A stretch of 26,062 nt of DNA. Origin: Lutibacillus sp052034115 (GTDB taxonomy: Bacteria; Actinomycetota; Actinomycetes; Actinomycetales; Dermatophilaceae). The notes under the pieces were generated by a model. It was not told the DNA's origin, did not search any database, and saw nothing but the letters and a program-made list of their open reading frames with translations. Below are positions 9,601-19,600 of the stretch, piece by piece. The stretch is from the NCBI GenBank assembly GCA_052034115.1, contig JBPOIZ010000023.1:1-26062 (forward strand), read 5' to 3'. Position 1 is the first letter of the stretch. The number at the start of each line of letters is the position of its first letter. The translations under genes and the position numbers were made by a program.

Positions 9601-10476
9601 CCGGGAACGGGTGCGGGAGTCCTTGGTGACCCACGTGACCGGGGGTGAGCCGTCCGGGGAGGTCAGTCCGGCACCACTGCGGCTGCGCTTGATCCGGCGG
9701 TCCTCGACGGGCACCTCGTCGTCGGCGGCATCAAGGTTGGCCGACCACCCCAGCGCGGTGAGCGCGGACAGCAGTCGGACCGGCCCCCGGGCCCCGGCGA
9801 GTGGGTCGGCCGCCTCGTCGGACCACCACCCGGCAACGGTATAGACCGCACGGCCGCCGTGCAGTTCACCGGCCTGGTCACGGATCTGGTCCAGGTCGTC
9901 GAGCGGGTCGTGCAGGGTGAAGCGACCGGCCGCACCGGCATACGTGGCACTCCACAGCAAGGTGCCCCCGCTCGCGCCGTCGAGACGCGTCAGCGGGTCC
10001 GGTCCGGCGGGCAGGGTGCCGTCGAACCCGGCGAGGGGGACGACCTGGCCGGACTGGGCGTCGACGATCCAGCCCCTGACGTGGGCGGTGCGCCACCTCG
10101 CCGGGAGGACGGTGCGCACGACGACCCAGCGATCCGGCAAGGTGGGTAGGACGAGTGAACCGGTGGCCGGGTCGTGCCGACCACGCAGCAGGGCGTCCGG
10201 CATGGCCCAGTGCAGGTGGACGCCGGGCGCCAGTGGAGCCGGGTCGGCGAACGGAGCCGGGTCGTCGCGCACCCCACCGACGGCGACCACCCCCTCGGCC
10301 GCCGCGGCGGACGAGACGAAGGCCTGGACGTCGATGGGGACCAGGAGTCGCTGGGCTCTGGGGAGCGTGACATCCCACGTGCCCACGGTCTCCAGGTCGT
10401 AGCCGACCCGGGCCAGCGCGGCCCAGCGGTTCGAGAAGGCCGCCTTGGCGAGCAGTTCGGGGTTCAGGTCGCTCAT
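6625..10476 (-). CDS. Conserved protein of unknown function (PGVHLHWAMPDAL family), operon gene 5
   Basis: A 1,283-aa protein with no recognised enzyme motif. The ATG at 10476 overlaps the upstream stop as ATGA. No Shine-Dalgarno sequence is visible before it, so translation probably depends on coupling. Near residues 84-121 is PGVHLHWAMPDALLRG followed by LPDRWVVVR. From memory, this pairing typifies a widespread uncharacterised family seen with DUF6603 proteins; a database search should test this. Other distinctive stretches are YHCLLHGFVAGVPIDG (about 315-332) and EAFWSFNGPP (about 404-413). A C-terminal beta-rich part contains LMLPAGKVHLTSG. Residues about 459-540 are a basic, Pro/Lys/Arg-rich linker that looks disordered and splits the protein in two. 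There is no signal peptide or membrane segment. Confidence 0.85.
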   Translation of the reverse strand: MSDLNPELLAKAAFSNRWAALARVGYDLETVGTWDVTLPRAQRLLVPIDVQAFVSSAAAAEGVVAVGGVRDDPAPFADPAPLAPGVHLHWAMPDALLRGRHDPATGSLVLPTLPDRWVVVRTVLPARWRTAHVRGWIVDAQSGQVVPLAGFDGTLPAGPDPLTRLDGASGGTLLWSATYAGAAGRFTLHDPLDDLDQIRDQAGELHGGRAVYTVAGWWSDEAADPLAGARGPVRLLSALTALGWSANLDAADDEVPVEDRRIKRSRSGAGLTSPDGSPPVTWVTKDSRTRSRYGAHAQDSALPVDTVHEILIGPALPGYHCLLHGFVAGVPIDGTAAGADSAPRKSDLGAAVGLDLDDVAAAFAAPGLGLGAGGRSAAERLCAAFTSDLLTRIGTVDGLADLEEREHSEAFWSFNGPPVPGAVPDVLRGEDSVPLGPSAIGRKGRAGAAGRAVRLPKGVRISETSPSYRTGVSPLGAKQDGKQTRARDTEKAQREAAPNPSPAASREVKRPAPRMFRPAPAILGLRGVKPHPRVRGDGSYDGGLLRCRFPSEVVRGIRGAVSGASVVPTLGSGAVPTEVLPLVREAVVMDPYSSQWLAAAGAPPQVDLPAYETRIRGEMVRIYGLSGRYDGSGAAATLDHVKASGPQADSTNRWTDMTVLAKGQASQVAAELARAALLDGTPPSPVAVTTWRQPWVPLWVEWQVRLDGTDRIEGWELPDLDVVRGGSAPDTVSRTVIGRSPLTHGVGKALADAVTTWLQAEDARDATPGQRDSILSDSDEAVLARLRDLVAPLDVASVSLDGVREALLGIEYVGQVVREKAADGTSHPPAPGVPVPLFGGTMTIEAARVVDAFGRVTDVPVDTVVTTSRLEVAGQAATIHQPARLQHGGRWLFRLIDPAHPLGSDPLTAREASVDQISPTLAVNPVSGFLLPDHIDEALEVFDVAGNPLGQLMHDPVSDAVQWEPAPGRPLPPDAGPLADIPAAAQHAALLAAGVVRADVAARHGDVPATASSLSALLRTIDTTLWSVDTFAAIGTPSIAGLVGRPIAVVRATLRLDAPDDVAEVKVTHPDGPAGRSAAFLAGLAGQRFPVRIGDLGRSDDAVLGFFVDDDYTHLRVVDKVVAAQALDSGRHRGHLGLLGAVTVPQTVPIDHPFLTAEDTLWVEVGQVVRLTLLMLPAGKVHLTSGILPRKALALADDWVTPGLTRMVPSVRVGPVLVDPAEIRLPTIASLGEDQVFTRRTGPLSWRDDPIVAASQAALLPRLPHEAQEGWIRVAPDDEDGAP

Positions 10477-11438
10477 GGCTGCACCGTGAACAGGGGAGCG
10501 AGTGCGGCATACGCGATCTGGACGGTGAACACGTCGGCCACGACGTGACCCTCCGGGTCACCCCAGACCTGTCGCCAGGGGAACCGGATGAGTTGGGTCG
10601 CGTAGTCCGCCGAGGTCATCGGTTGAGCCAGCCCCACCTGCGCTCGCAGATCGGTGCTCAGCCGTTGGATGTCGACCACGCCGGAGGTGCCGGTGCCGGA
10701 GCGGAACGGGACGGTGACCTCCTTGTTCGGTAGGTAGTCGAAGGTGGCCGGGTTCCGCGGGCGCAGGATGAGCTTCTCGTTGGCGCCCTCGCCCTTCTGG
10801 TCGACGCCGAACTGCACGCCTTGGCGGGGCTCCTCAAGATGGACGACGCTCGGGACGCCGTCGAACAGGCACAGCAGCACCGCCGGGGCCAGCCGTTCGA
10901 GGCGCAGCAGCCTCATCCGGCGCGCGTCGTCCTCCTGGTAGCGGGCGTCGTCGGCCTCCTCCGGGTCGACGGTGAACGCGCGAACGTGCAGCCCGGGCCA
11001 GCCGGCGACCGCGTCGGAGCGCAGCAGGAAACCGCTCACGGCGTCGACCGACCCGGCGAACCTCGCCGAATCCTTGGCCCGACGGCGGTTGCGCTCCTCC
11101 TGGTCCAACTCGGCGCGGATCGCGTCGTATTGGGCGCTCAGGTGGGTGCGGTCGTCACTGTTGACGGTGCCCACGGACAATGAGCCTTGGACCAACGCAT
11201 CGGTCCAGCGTCGGTCCAGATAGAACCACCGGATCGACTCCCGCGGCAGCAACTCGGTGTCGGCGACGAGGTTGGCAAACGGCACGCCCTCCAGCAGCCG
11301 CAGGCCGACGAGGAAGCTGCGCAGGTCGGCCGGCATGGCCGAGTCGAGATCGTCACCGACGACGACCACCGGCTTGGCCTTCTGGGCGTGGAGGGCGAGC
11401 GGAAGGGCGCTCACCATGACCGTCTTGTCGAGCTTCAC
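10473..11438 (-). CDS. Conserved protein of unknown function (FYLDRRWTDALVQG family), operon gene 4
   Basis: A 321-aa protein. The GTG at 11438 is preceded by GGGAGGT about 5 nt upstream and overlaps the previous stop as GTGA, so this start is better supported than the internal ATG at 11416. Characteristic segments are VVVVGDDLD (24-32), LPRESIRWFYLDRRWTDAL (about 64-82), SGFLLRSDAVAGWPGLHVRA (about 134-153) and LERLAPAVLLCLFDGVPSVV (about 179-198). I recall similar phrases (SGFLLRS, GWPGL, LLCLFDGV) in uncharacterised proteins from diverse bacteria, often clustered with the other families in this operon. That is memory, not a search. No catalytic motif, signal peptide or membrane helix is visible. 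It is probably a subunit of the same assembly as its neighbours. Confidence 0.85.
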   Translation of the reverse strand: MKLDKTVMVSALPLALHAQKAKPVVVVGDDLDSAMPADLRSFLVGLRLLEGVPFANLVADTELLPRESIRWFYLDRRWTDALVQGSLSVGTVNSDDRTHLSAQYDAIRAELDQEERNRRRAKDSARFAGSVDAVSGFLLRSDAVAGWPGLHVRAFTVDPEEADDARYQEDDARRMRLLRLERLAPAVLLCLFDGVPSVVHLEEPRQGVQFGVDQKGEGANEKLILRPRNPATFDYLPNKEVTVPFRSGTGTSGVVDIQRLSTDLRAQVGLAQPMTSADYATQLIRFPWRQVWGDPEGHVVADVFTVQIAYAALAPLFTVQP

Positions 11439-13636
11439 CGCCCACCTCCCGTGTCGTCCTCGTCCGGCTCGTCGCCGACCGGTATGTCGTCCGTGTCCTG
11501 ATCGGCAGCACCGCGCCGCCCGGCCGGCCCGTGCTCGAGCAGCTCGTCGAGATGATCCCGACGCGGCTGAGGGGTCAGGCCGAGCTCCAGGCCGGTGAAG
11601 GTCGGCCCCAGCACCGGATCACGTGTCAGTTGGGTGGACAGCGCCCCGGCCGCGAGGTGGGTCAGGCTCACGTCGAGACTGCCGAGCAGGTCGTCCTGGA
11701 GGTGGCTCAGGTCACCTGCGGCGATCCCACCGAAGCCGCCGTGGTCCCCGATCGCGGCGAGGTCGGCGAGCTCGACGCGGGGGATCTGCACGTTGCGCAC
11801 CGTCTCGAGCATCGATGTCAGGTCGCCCTTGAGCGAGGGCAGGCCCAGACCCTTGGTGACGATGTCCAGGGCGCGGCCGTCGACGGGCAACGGGGTCCCG
11901 GCCTCGATGAGGATCTGCGGTTGGCCGAGGATGTCGACGGGGTTGTCGACCATCGCCTTGGCCAGGGCCCGGCCGAGGTGCAGTCCCACGTCCCGTCCGA
12001 GGATCGCGTCCGTCGCGAGGAACCCGTCCAGGTCCTTGATGGCGCTGTCCCAGATCGCGGTCCGTCGAGCCGCCTGGTAGCCCTCCTGGCGCCAGCGCAG
12101 CAGGGCGGCGACGACCTGTGGGCTGGACAACGCAAGCAGCCGCCCGACTTCGAAGGCGACCGCCAGCGACAGGTCCTCGCGGCCGTCCGGTATGACGGTG
12201 CGCAGCTGATCGCTGGCGTGTGCCAGCGGCAGGCGCGGGCTCTTGGTGTCGGCCGGGTGCGGCAGCAGCGGCCCGCGATACCAGGCTCGGACCTCGTCGC
12301 CGCGCCGCGTGCGCTGGACCAAGCCGAGGTGACCGGTCTCGACCACTTCGAGCGGGAGCCGACCGTCGAGCTCCTGGGCGTCGCGGTCCGGGTTGTCGGG
12401 GGTGGCCGGGGCCGCATAGGGCCGGTGTGCAGGCAAGGTGCCGAGCAGCCCGTTGTCGAGGTTCTCCATGAGCGACTTGAAGGTCACGTCACCGGTCGAG
12501 GTGAAGCTCCAGTGCAGCAGCACCGGGAAGCGGTGGACGGGGTCGAAGAACGTGTCGAGGACCGCCGTCTGGACGATGGAGAACGGCGCAGCCATCTCCA
12601 CGTAGACCTGCTGCGCTGAGGTCGCACCGACCAGGTCCCAGTGCCCCGGCCGAGCACTGCTCGGAGTGATCGAGTCGGGGGTCGGCCTCATCCCGGCGAC
12701 CGGCGCGGACGCAGCCCGCGCCGCCGGGCCGTGATCCCCCTCGGCTCCCGGAGCCAAGCCGTCGGCATGTGGCCCCATCACCGGGCCATGCGCACCAGCC
12801 TGCGCCGGGTTGACCTTCGGCGCGTAGGCGGGATGGGTGCCCATCTTCACGTGGTCGTAGGTCGGCGCCCCGACCACCATCGGCGCCGCGGCGATGAGCG
12901 GGTAGTCGAGGGTGAAGACCGGAGGCGGCGCCTTGGGCAGCAGCGTCTCGAACTGCCCCTCGAGGTTGATCAGCGCCGCGAGGTACCGCACCGGCGCGTC
13001 ACCGCCGGCCTCGTCCCGCCCGGGCACCGGAAGCCGGTTCGCGATGACCACGGCGAGGAAGCCGTCGTCGTCGCCCATCATCAGCTCGGTGTCGGTGATG
13101 TCCACCTCGCGGGCGTGCGCCAGCAAGGGCACGTCCAGGCGGGTCGGGAAGACCTTGTCGATGATCGACTTGCGCACCTTGAGGTAGTTGCCCGTCGCGA
13201 CGTCGGCGCGACCGTCCAGGACCACCCCGGGTGTGACGCACTGGGCGACCGGCGCGTTGAGGACGATCTCGGCCTCGCCCTCGGCGATGACGACGAGGGC
13301 CAGCCACGGGGTGTCCGGGTTCGCCGGGTCGGCCGCGCGCTCCCACGGAAGGGTGCGCCGCTTGATGACGATCTGCGGCAGCCTCGTCCCGTAGGACCCT
13401 TCACTGCTGGCCGGCGGATACGTGGACAGGACTTGGTCGGGCGGCAACTGGAATCTCGGCGAGGTGACATTGACGTAGGTCGACAGCGGATCGACCGTGA
13501 GCGTCCCGTCGTCGAGAGTGTCGCCGTCCTCGTCGGTGGCGGCCAGCGACTGGGTTGCGGTGAAGCGGTATTCGCCGGCTTTCAGGGGAGGCGTGATGTG
13601 GCTGTAGAGGAGGAACTTGCCCTCGCCGACGCTCAT
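11435..13636 (-). CDS. Conserved protein of unknown function (TPPLKAGEY / LPWER family), operon gene 3
   Basis: A 733-aa protein beginning at ATG 13636, which overlaps the giant gene's stop as ATGA. The N-terminus is beta-rich: SHITPPLKAGEYRFTATQSL (12-31), then a segment with TYVNVTSPRFQLPPDQVLST, then LPQIVIKRRTLPWERAAD. I recall this order (TPPLxAGxY, FxLPPxxVxSxxPP, LPxIVxxRxTLPWER) from a conserved uncharacterised family. A Gly/Ala/Pro/His-rich, probably flexible linker covers about 274-334. The second half is more helical and contains VAFEVGRLLALSSPQVVAAL. The protein ends in an acidic Asp/Glu-rich tail. No signal peptide, membrane helix or catalytic motif was found. Tight packing between the giant gene and the 321-aa gene implies equimolar or ordered synthesis with them. 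Confidence 0.85.
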   Translation of the reverse strand: MSVGEGKFLLYSHITPPLKAGEYRFTATQSLAATDEDGDTLDDGTLTVDPLSTYVNVTSPRFQLPPDQVLSTYPPASSEGSYGTRLPQIVIKRRTLPWERAADPANPDTPWLALVVIAEGEAEIVLNAPVAQCVTPGVVLDGRADVATGNYLKVRKSIIDKVFPTRLDVPLLAHAREVDITDTELMMGDDDGFLAVVIANRLPVPGRDEAGGDAPVRYLAALINLEGQFETLLPKAPPPVFTLDYPLIAAAPMVVGAPTYDHVKMGTHPAYAPKVNPAQAGAHGPVMGPHADGLAPGAEGDHGPAARAASAPVAGMRPTPDSITPSSARPGHWDLVGATSAQQVYVEMAAPFSIVQTAVLDTFFDPVHRFPVLLHWSFTSTGDVTFKSLMENLDNGLLGTLPAHRPYAAPATPDNPDRDAQELDGRLPLEVVETGHLGLVQRTRRGDEVRAWYRGPLLPHPADTKSPRLPLAHASDQLRTVIPDGREDLSLAVAFEVGRLLALSSPQVVAALLRWRQEGYQAARRTAIWDSAIKDLDGFLATDAILGRDVGLHLGRALAKAMVDNPVDILGQPQILIEAGTPLPVDGRALDIVTKGLGLPSLKGDLTSMLETVRNVQIPRVELADLAAIGDHGGFGGIAAGDLSHLQDDLLGSLDVSLTHLAAGALSTQLTRDPVLGPTFTGLELGLTPQPRRDHLDELLEHGPAGRRGAADQDTDDIPVGDEPDEDDTGGGR

Positions 13637-16600
13637 CGAGAGCCACCCGCCTTCCAGGTCGCGGTCGTGCCGGGGCCGCTGGCCGCGAGGAGACGGGCGG
13701 CCACCCCGGCGACGCCCCGCCGGGCGATGACGTCCGCGGTCTGCGCGACCGAGTCGGTGCCGCCGAGGACACCGGCGAGGCTCCAGGCCCCACCGACCCG
13801 GACAGCGACGCTGACCGCAGCGGCCCGCGGGTCGGGGCGAACGTCATACACCAATGCCGACAGCGCGCCGAGCGACACCACGGTCGGTGGCACCGCCGTG
13901 CCGGCCTGGTCCGTGGCGACCGACGCGCCGAGCAGGACGAGTTCGGTCGGGTCAAGGGTCCGGGCGGTGTCCCCGGAGAGCAGCACCACGACGGTGCGCA
14001 CCGCTCGGGTGAACCGCGTCGTCACCTTGCCGGCGGTGGCGACAACCGCGGCCGCGGTCGTCCAGGCGAGCCCGCCCCCGTCGCTCTGATCGACGGTCAG
14101 GGTGGCTCCGGGCGCCAGGGCCGAGCGGCCACCGAGCCGGGCGACACGGGTGTGCGGGTGCCAGCCGGCCATCCCGTCGGTGGCGTCGGCGTCCCCGTCG
14201 CTATGGACCGCGACGAGGTTCGCCCCGACCGGTATGCCGACCGACCCGTCGCGCAGCTCGGTGTCGATCACGACGGCGTGCCCGTCGGTGACCACGACAC
14301 GCGCTGCGCCGGCGATGACCAGCTCGGGTCGGTCGCCGCCGACGTCGATGGCCGAGTCGGGCAGTTGGAGGACGACCAGGTCGCCGGACCGCAGCGGCTG
14401 GGCCGTCTCGTCGGCTTGCGGGAGGAACCGGCCCTGGGCGTCGCGGCGTGGGCCGGCCGGTGCCGACCGCCGCACCCGCCCGGCCGCCTGCGGACCGCCA
14501 CCGCCGGACCCGTTCAGCCCGCCGACCAGCGCCGCCAGCCCAGGGCTGCCGATGCGGCCACCGACGACCGAACCGGCCAGCCCGAGGGCGTCGGTGAACG
14601 GGGCCGGTGCGGTGGTCAGGACGGTGCCGTCCTTGACCCGGACGGGCACCGCAGTGGTGGTCAGCGAGGTGGGCAGCTGGACGCCGAGCCGCCCCCGCAC
14701 CGAATCCAGCGAGGGCGCGAGTCGACGTTTGACGTCGCGGCGAGCCACCGTGGTGACCTTCCCGCGCGCCTTGGCGCCGGCACCCGAGGCCAGCAGGCCG
14801 GCGACGAACGGAGCGCGCACCGTGGGCGCGGTCTTCGTCGGCGCATCCGGAGCGGCCTTGCGCTTGCCGTCGGCACCGTTCGCCTTGGCCAGGCCATCGG
14901 TCAAGCTGCCGAACAACGGCGGGGCGACCCGTTCTCGGACGTAGCTGGCGGCGGCGAGGCTGCTGTGACCGCCCCGGTCGAGCAGGCCCTCGGGGCGGTC
15001 CTCGGTGCGGACCACACGGGGGCCGAAGAGCGTGCGCGCCGCCGTGGCCAGGGCCTCTTCGGCGGTGGCCGGGGTGACCGGCGGCAGGGTCGCCGAGACG
15101 GCCAGGAAGGCGGCTCGGGCAGGGCCCTTGGCCTGCAGGGGCAGCCGACGCCGGCCGGCCTCCACCCGGTAGTAGTCGATCTCGATGCTGCCGGGAACGA
15201 GGTCCACCTGGGCCACGACGGTGATCCGATTGCCAGCGGTGACGATGTCACCACTGGGCAGCGGCGTGACCGGGAGCCCGAGAGGCTGGGGTGGCCCCCA
15301 CGCCCCGAGCGGGAAGGCATCGGAGCCCAGCCGGGTGCCGGCCGGGTCCTTGGCGGCCTTGGCCAGGTTGGCCATGAGCCGATGCAGGCCGACGTTCTCG
15401 GCGGCGAAGGTCTTGGCGCCCTTCTTCTCCAGCCGGATGACGAGCCGGGATTGCAGGTCGCGCGACTGCATGGGCCACAGCCCCAACTGGCTGCCGGCGC
15501 CGTCGGATCGGACGATGGGGATCTCGATCGCCTCGTCCAGCCCGACGTCGAACCACTGGGTCGGGACGGTGGTGACGAAGGTCAGCTCGAACTCGGCGAA
15601 CACCTCGAACGGCCGCTCGGCGGAGCCGTCCGAGCTCGGAGCGGCGGTGGCACCCTCGGTGTTGGCCGGCAACGAGCCCTTACCGGCGATCGAGGACAGC
15701 GATCGCGCCGAGCCGGAGCCGCTGTCCTCGAGGTACTTCGCGACGAACTGCGGCCAGGTCAGCGGCGGCTTGGCGACCTTGGTCTGGCTGCCGAAGCCGA
15801 CGGTGACATCGCATGGCCCGATCTCGAAGGTCGCCTCCCCGGCGAACTCCGGACCCCAGACCTTGATCTGGGCACCGATGGTGATGCTCAAGCTGATGGA
15901 GAACAGGCCGAGGTCGATGTCGATCCCGGCGCTGATGCGGGCGTAGGCCATGACCTCGAACCAGAACGGGTCGAAGTAGACGATGCCGTGCGCCCCGAAG
16001 CCGATGCTCGCCCAGACCCAGCCGAAGTCGACGCTGACCTCGACGTCGACGCCCGCCATGAGGGCCTCGGAGGTCAGGGCGAAGTAGCTGCCGCCCTTGA
16101 TGCAGATCGCGTCACTGACCCGCCAGATGATGCCCAGCCGGGGCACGTCGGGGTAGCCGTCCCGATGGAAGCTCGGGTGGTAGCCACCCATCGTTAGGAC
16201 GAACTGCCCGGCGAGCGGACCCTTCCACCACACGGCGAAGGCGAAGCCGCCGGTGAGGCGAACGTCCTCGTAGAGCAACCACGAGTTGTCGGTCAGCTGC
16301 GCCTTGATCATGAACACGCCCTCGCGCGTGGAGAACCGCGCCAGGAGGGCCAGCTCGATCGAGACCAGCGCCGCGTTCGGGCGCGGCAACGCCATACGGG
16401 CCAGGCCCAGGAGGTAGAGCTCGAGGCCGTCACCGATGGAGACCGCGATGACCGCGATGCCGTCGACGAGGGAGAAGCAGGTGAAGGAAATGCCGCCGGC
16501 GAACCAGAAGTTCCCCATCTGGTGCGGGAAGTAGACGCTGAGTTTGGCGAGTTCGGCCATCGGGTCGCTCGGCGCCGACGCGGCCGGGTCGAGCGCCTTG

Positions 16601-19600
16601 ATGAACGGGTAGTCGGCGAACTTCGAGATGTCGTCGGGGACCCGCAGACCGCGGTTGATCCCGAAGCCGCCGCCAAGGCCGGTGATGAAGAACGCCGGCG
16701 GGCCACCGATCGGCCCGTTGATAGCACCGAAGACGAAGAACGACGCGTTGGCCCCGTCCTTGGTGTAGCCACCGAAGACGGACAGCCCATAGACCGCGAA
16801 CTTGGCCGAGAGCATGCCGACATACGAGATGGCGTTGCCTTCGACGGTCTTGAGCAGACCCCCGGCGAGGGTGAGCCCGGCCATGTCGGCGCTGACCGCC
16901 AGACCCATGAGGTCGACCGACCAGCTGGAGATCGACAGGACGTCCCCGCCGTTCCACGTGATCCCGAGCTGGTCGACGCTGGCGTTGAGCCCGAACAGCG
17001 AGACCGACCCGGAGAAGAGCAGCGAGATCTGGGTGATCTTGCCGCCGGACTCGACGGTGTTGAGCCCGATCCGGTCGACATAGAGCGGGCCGAGCTGGCG
17101 CTGGATGACGATCCACCAGGGTCCGGGCGGGTCGCCGGCACGCAGCGAGACCCCGACCGGCAGGTTCGGGTGCTTCTGGATCGCCAGCGACGGGCTGAAC
17201 GACGGCCGGCTGGCCGGACTCGCCGAGGCTCCGGCGTCGTTCATCAGGGCGTTCGCGACACCGTTGGTTCCGCCGCCACCGGGGGCCACCGCCAGCCCGT
17301 CGAGCTGCAGTCGGGCGCCGCCACCGACGCCCGCTCCGGTCGCTTGGCCGTAAAGGTGGACGGCGATGGCATCCAGGCTGATCGCGCCGAGGTTGAGCAG
17401 CGGCCCGGAGGTCTTGCGGAACCGCAGGCCCAGACCGGCGACGGTGATGCCTGGGACCAGGTCCAGGGAGTCGACGGTGCCCCGCAGCACGAGGATGGAC
17501 AGCCCGGCCGGCACCTCGGGGTCGATCCAGCGGGCGTCGACCTCCAGGCTGACCTCGGTCTCCCCCGGTGCCAGGACGATGCGCTTGCCTTCGGCGATGC
17601 TGACCTGGAGGCCCAGGTCCTTGGTGGCCCCGGCACCCTGAGCGACCAGACCGATGGTGACGGTGTCTTCGATGGTGACCGACAAGCCGACTCCGGCGAG
17701 GTTCCACGCCAGGACCTTGAGCCGGTGCAGCAAGGCGTCCGGGTCGAGCAGGTCGGTGATGAAGGAGGCGTCGATCTCGACGTCGCCGCCGGTGAAGACG
17801 ACGTCCTGCAACGCGGTGACCGCCTGGGCCGGCAGGATCGGCCGCAGGTGCTCGGCGAGCAGCCCGGAGGCGATCTGCAGGGCGATGCCGAGCATGGCCA
17901 GGGCGAAGCGCTCGATGTCCTCATCGACGGAGTCAGTGACCCCGTGCGTGACCACGGCCGGGACCGGAGCGGTCGCGTCGAGAGCCCACCGCACCTGGAC
18001 CGACTCGGTGCCGGTCGCGTCGGTGGCCACGCCGATGGCCAGCAGCCGGGACCCCGAGGGGAGACCGTCGAAACCCATCCCGGCACGCAGCTGGACGATC
18101 GGGCGCAAGGTCACCGGGCCGGCCGCGACGGTGACCGGACCGAGCCGGACATCGGCTTGGATCCCCGAGGCCCCCAGTCGAAGGCCGACCAGGTGGAGCT
18201 GGCCGAGGACCGGGTTCCCCAGCGGGATGCTCCCCCCGACGACGACCGCGGGTGTGCCGGCCGAGCCGTCGAGGGTGACGTGGACCCGGCCACCCGCACC
18301 GAAGGCGAACCGGCGCTGGTCGGTGCCGGGGGTCGAGACGACCACCACCCCGCCTGCTGGGTCGAGGGCATGCGCCAAGGTCGCCAGACCGCTGGACACC
18401 AGAGCCGGGAGCCGGCCGAGCAGCGCAGCAGCAGGATCAATGGCGAAGTTCGCGATGCGGGCGCCGCTGAACTGGTCCGCCTCGAGCAGCTCCAGCGCGG
18501 CGCCCAGGTCGAAGACCGCCGCGCCGACGTCCTTGACGAGCGAGGACCCGGCATCGCTGCGGTGGCCGGCCAGCTCGTTCAGCGCCATGGGCACGACGGA
18601 CTCGGCGACCTCACCGAGGGCCTGGCCGAGCCCCGGGCCGTCCGGGTAGATGCGCAGCGGTGCTGCCGGGTTGGGGCGCAGCAACTCGAGCGTGACGCTG
18701 GGTGCGAGACGAAGCCGAAGTCCGCGCCCATCGACGGTGACACTGGCGTCGAGGACCCCGGTGGGCGGGCCGATCGCCGGACCGCTCAGGCCGATGGCCA
18801 GGCCGCCGACCACGTGCACGATGATCGGCCGGCCGTCGATCGTGTCGTCGACGTGCAGGTCGGCGAGCAGCTCCAGGCGCCCGTCGACGACCCGGTAGTC
18901 GATGGTGAGGACATCGGCGATCGGCCAGCCCGGCTCCGCCCCACGGTCCGGCACCACGACCTGCGCCAGCGCGTCGAGGAGGGCCACGACTGCCGACGCG
19001 GGATCGGCGCGGTGTCGCAGCCAGGCACCCGGATCGGTGAACAGCCCGACGGGCAGCAGCACCCTCGGCGGCTGCCCGGCGCTCCACGGGGTGAGCAGCC
19101 CGAGCGCGGACAACGCGGCGTCCAACGCGGCCGCCCCGCCTCCGGTGGCATGGGTGCGGCATACCGTCGCGACGGCCTGCGCCAGGGCGGCCGGGACGAC
19201 GCTGAGCAGCACCGTGCGCAGGCCGTCGGCGTCGGCACTGGGGTAGAGCGGGACGGTCCGGTCGGTGGCCGCGCCTGGGGACCGATGCCGGATGGCGAAG
19301 GAAGCGCCGCTGCCGGTGGCCACCGAGACCTCGGCGGCCAGACCACCGAGCACCGGGTCGACCAGACCCAGCCCCGCCGTGCCGCTCGCGCCGGTCGGTG
19401 ACGCGCTGACGGCCAGGGTCAACGGGGGCGCCCCGGCGACGGCGAGTGTCGTGCTCGCGGTCAGCGTGCGGGCGGCCAGGTCGAGGACCACCGACGAACC
19501 ACCGACAGCGACGGTGACCAGGGGGCTGGCCGGTGCGGAGGGCGCCTCGGACGGGCCACCGAGCAGCCCGCGCAGGGCCCTCGCCAGGTCGCTGGCGGCG

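Noticed and set aside
16522..19401. Long plus-strand open frame (959 codons) opposite the giant gene, with similar ones at 1195-2703, 2543-4459, 6682-9078, 11531-12619, 12641-14089 and 14152-16197
   Set aside because: They are antisense shadows in GC-rich DNA. Their products are Arg/Gly/Asp/Pro-rich with no family motifs, while the minus-strand frames carry coherent protein sequence and coupled starts.
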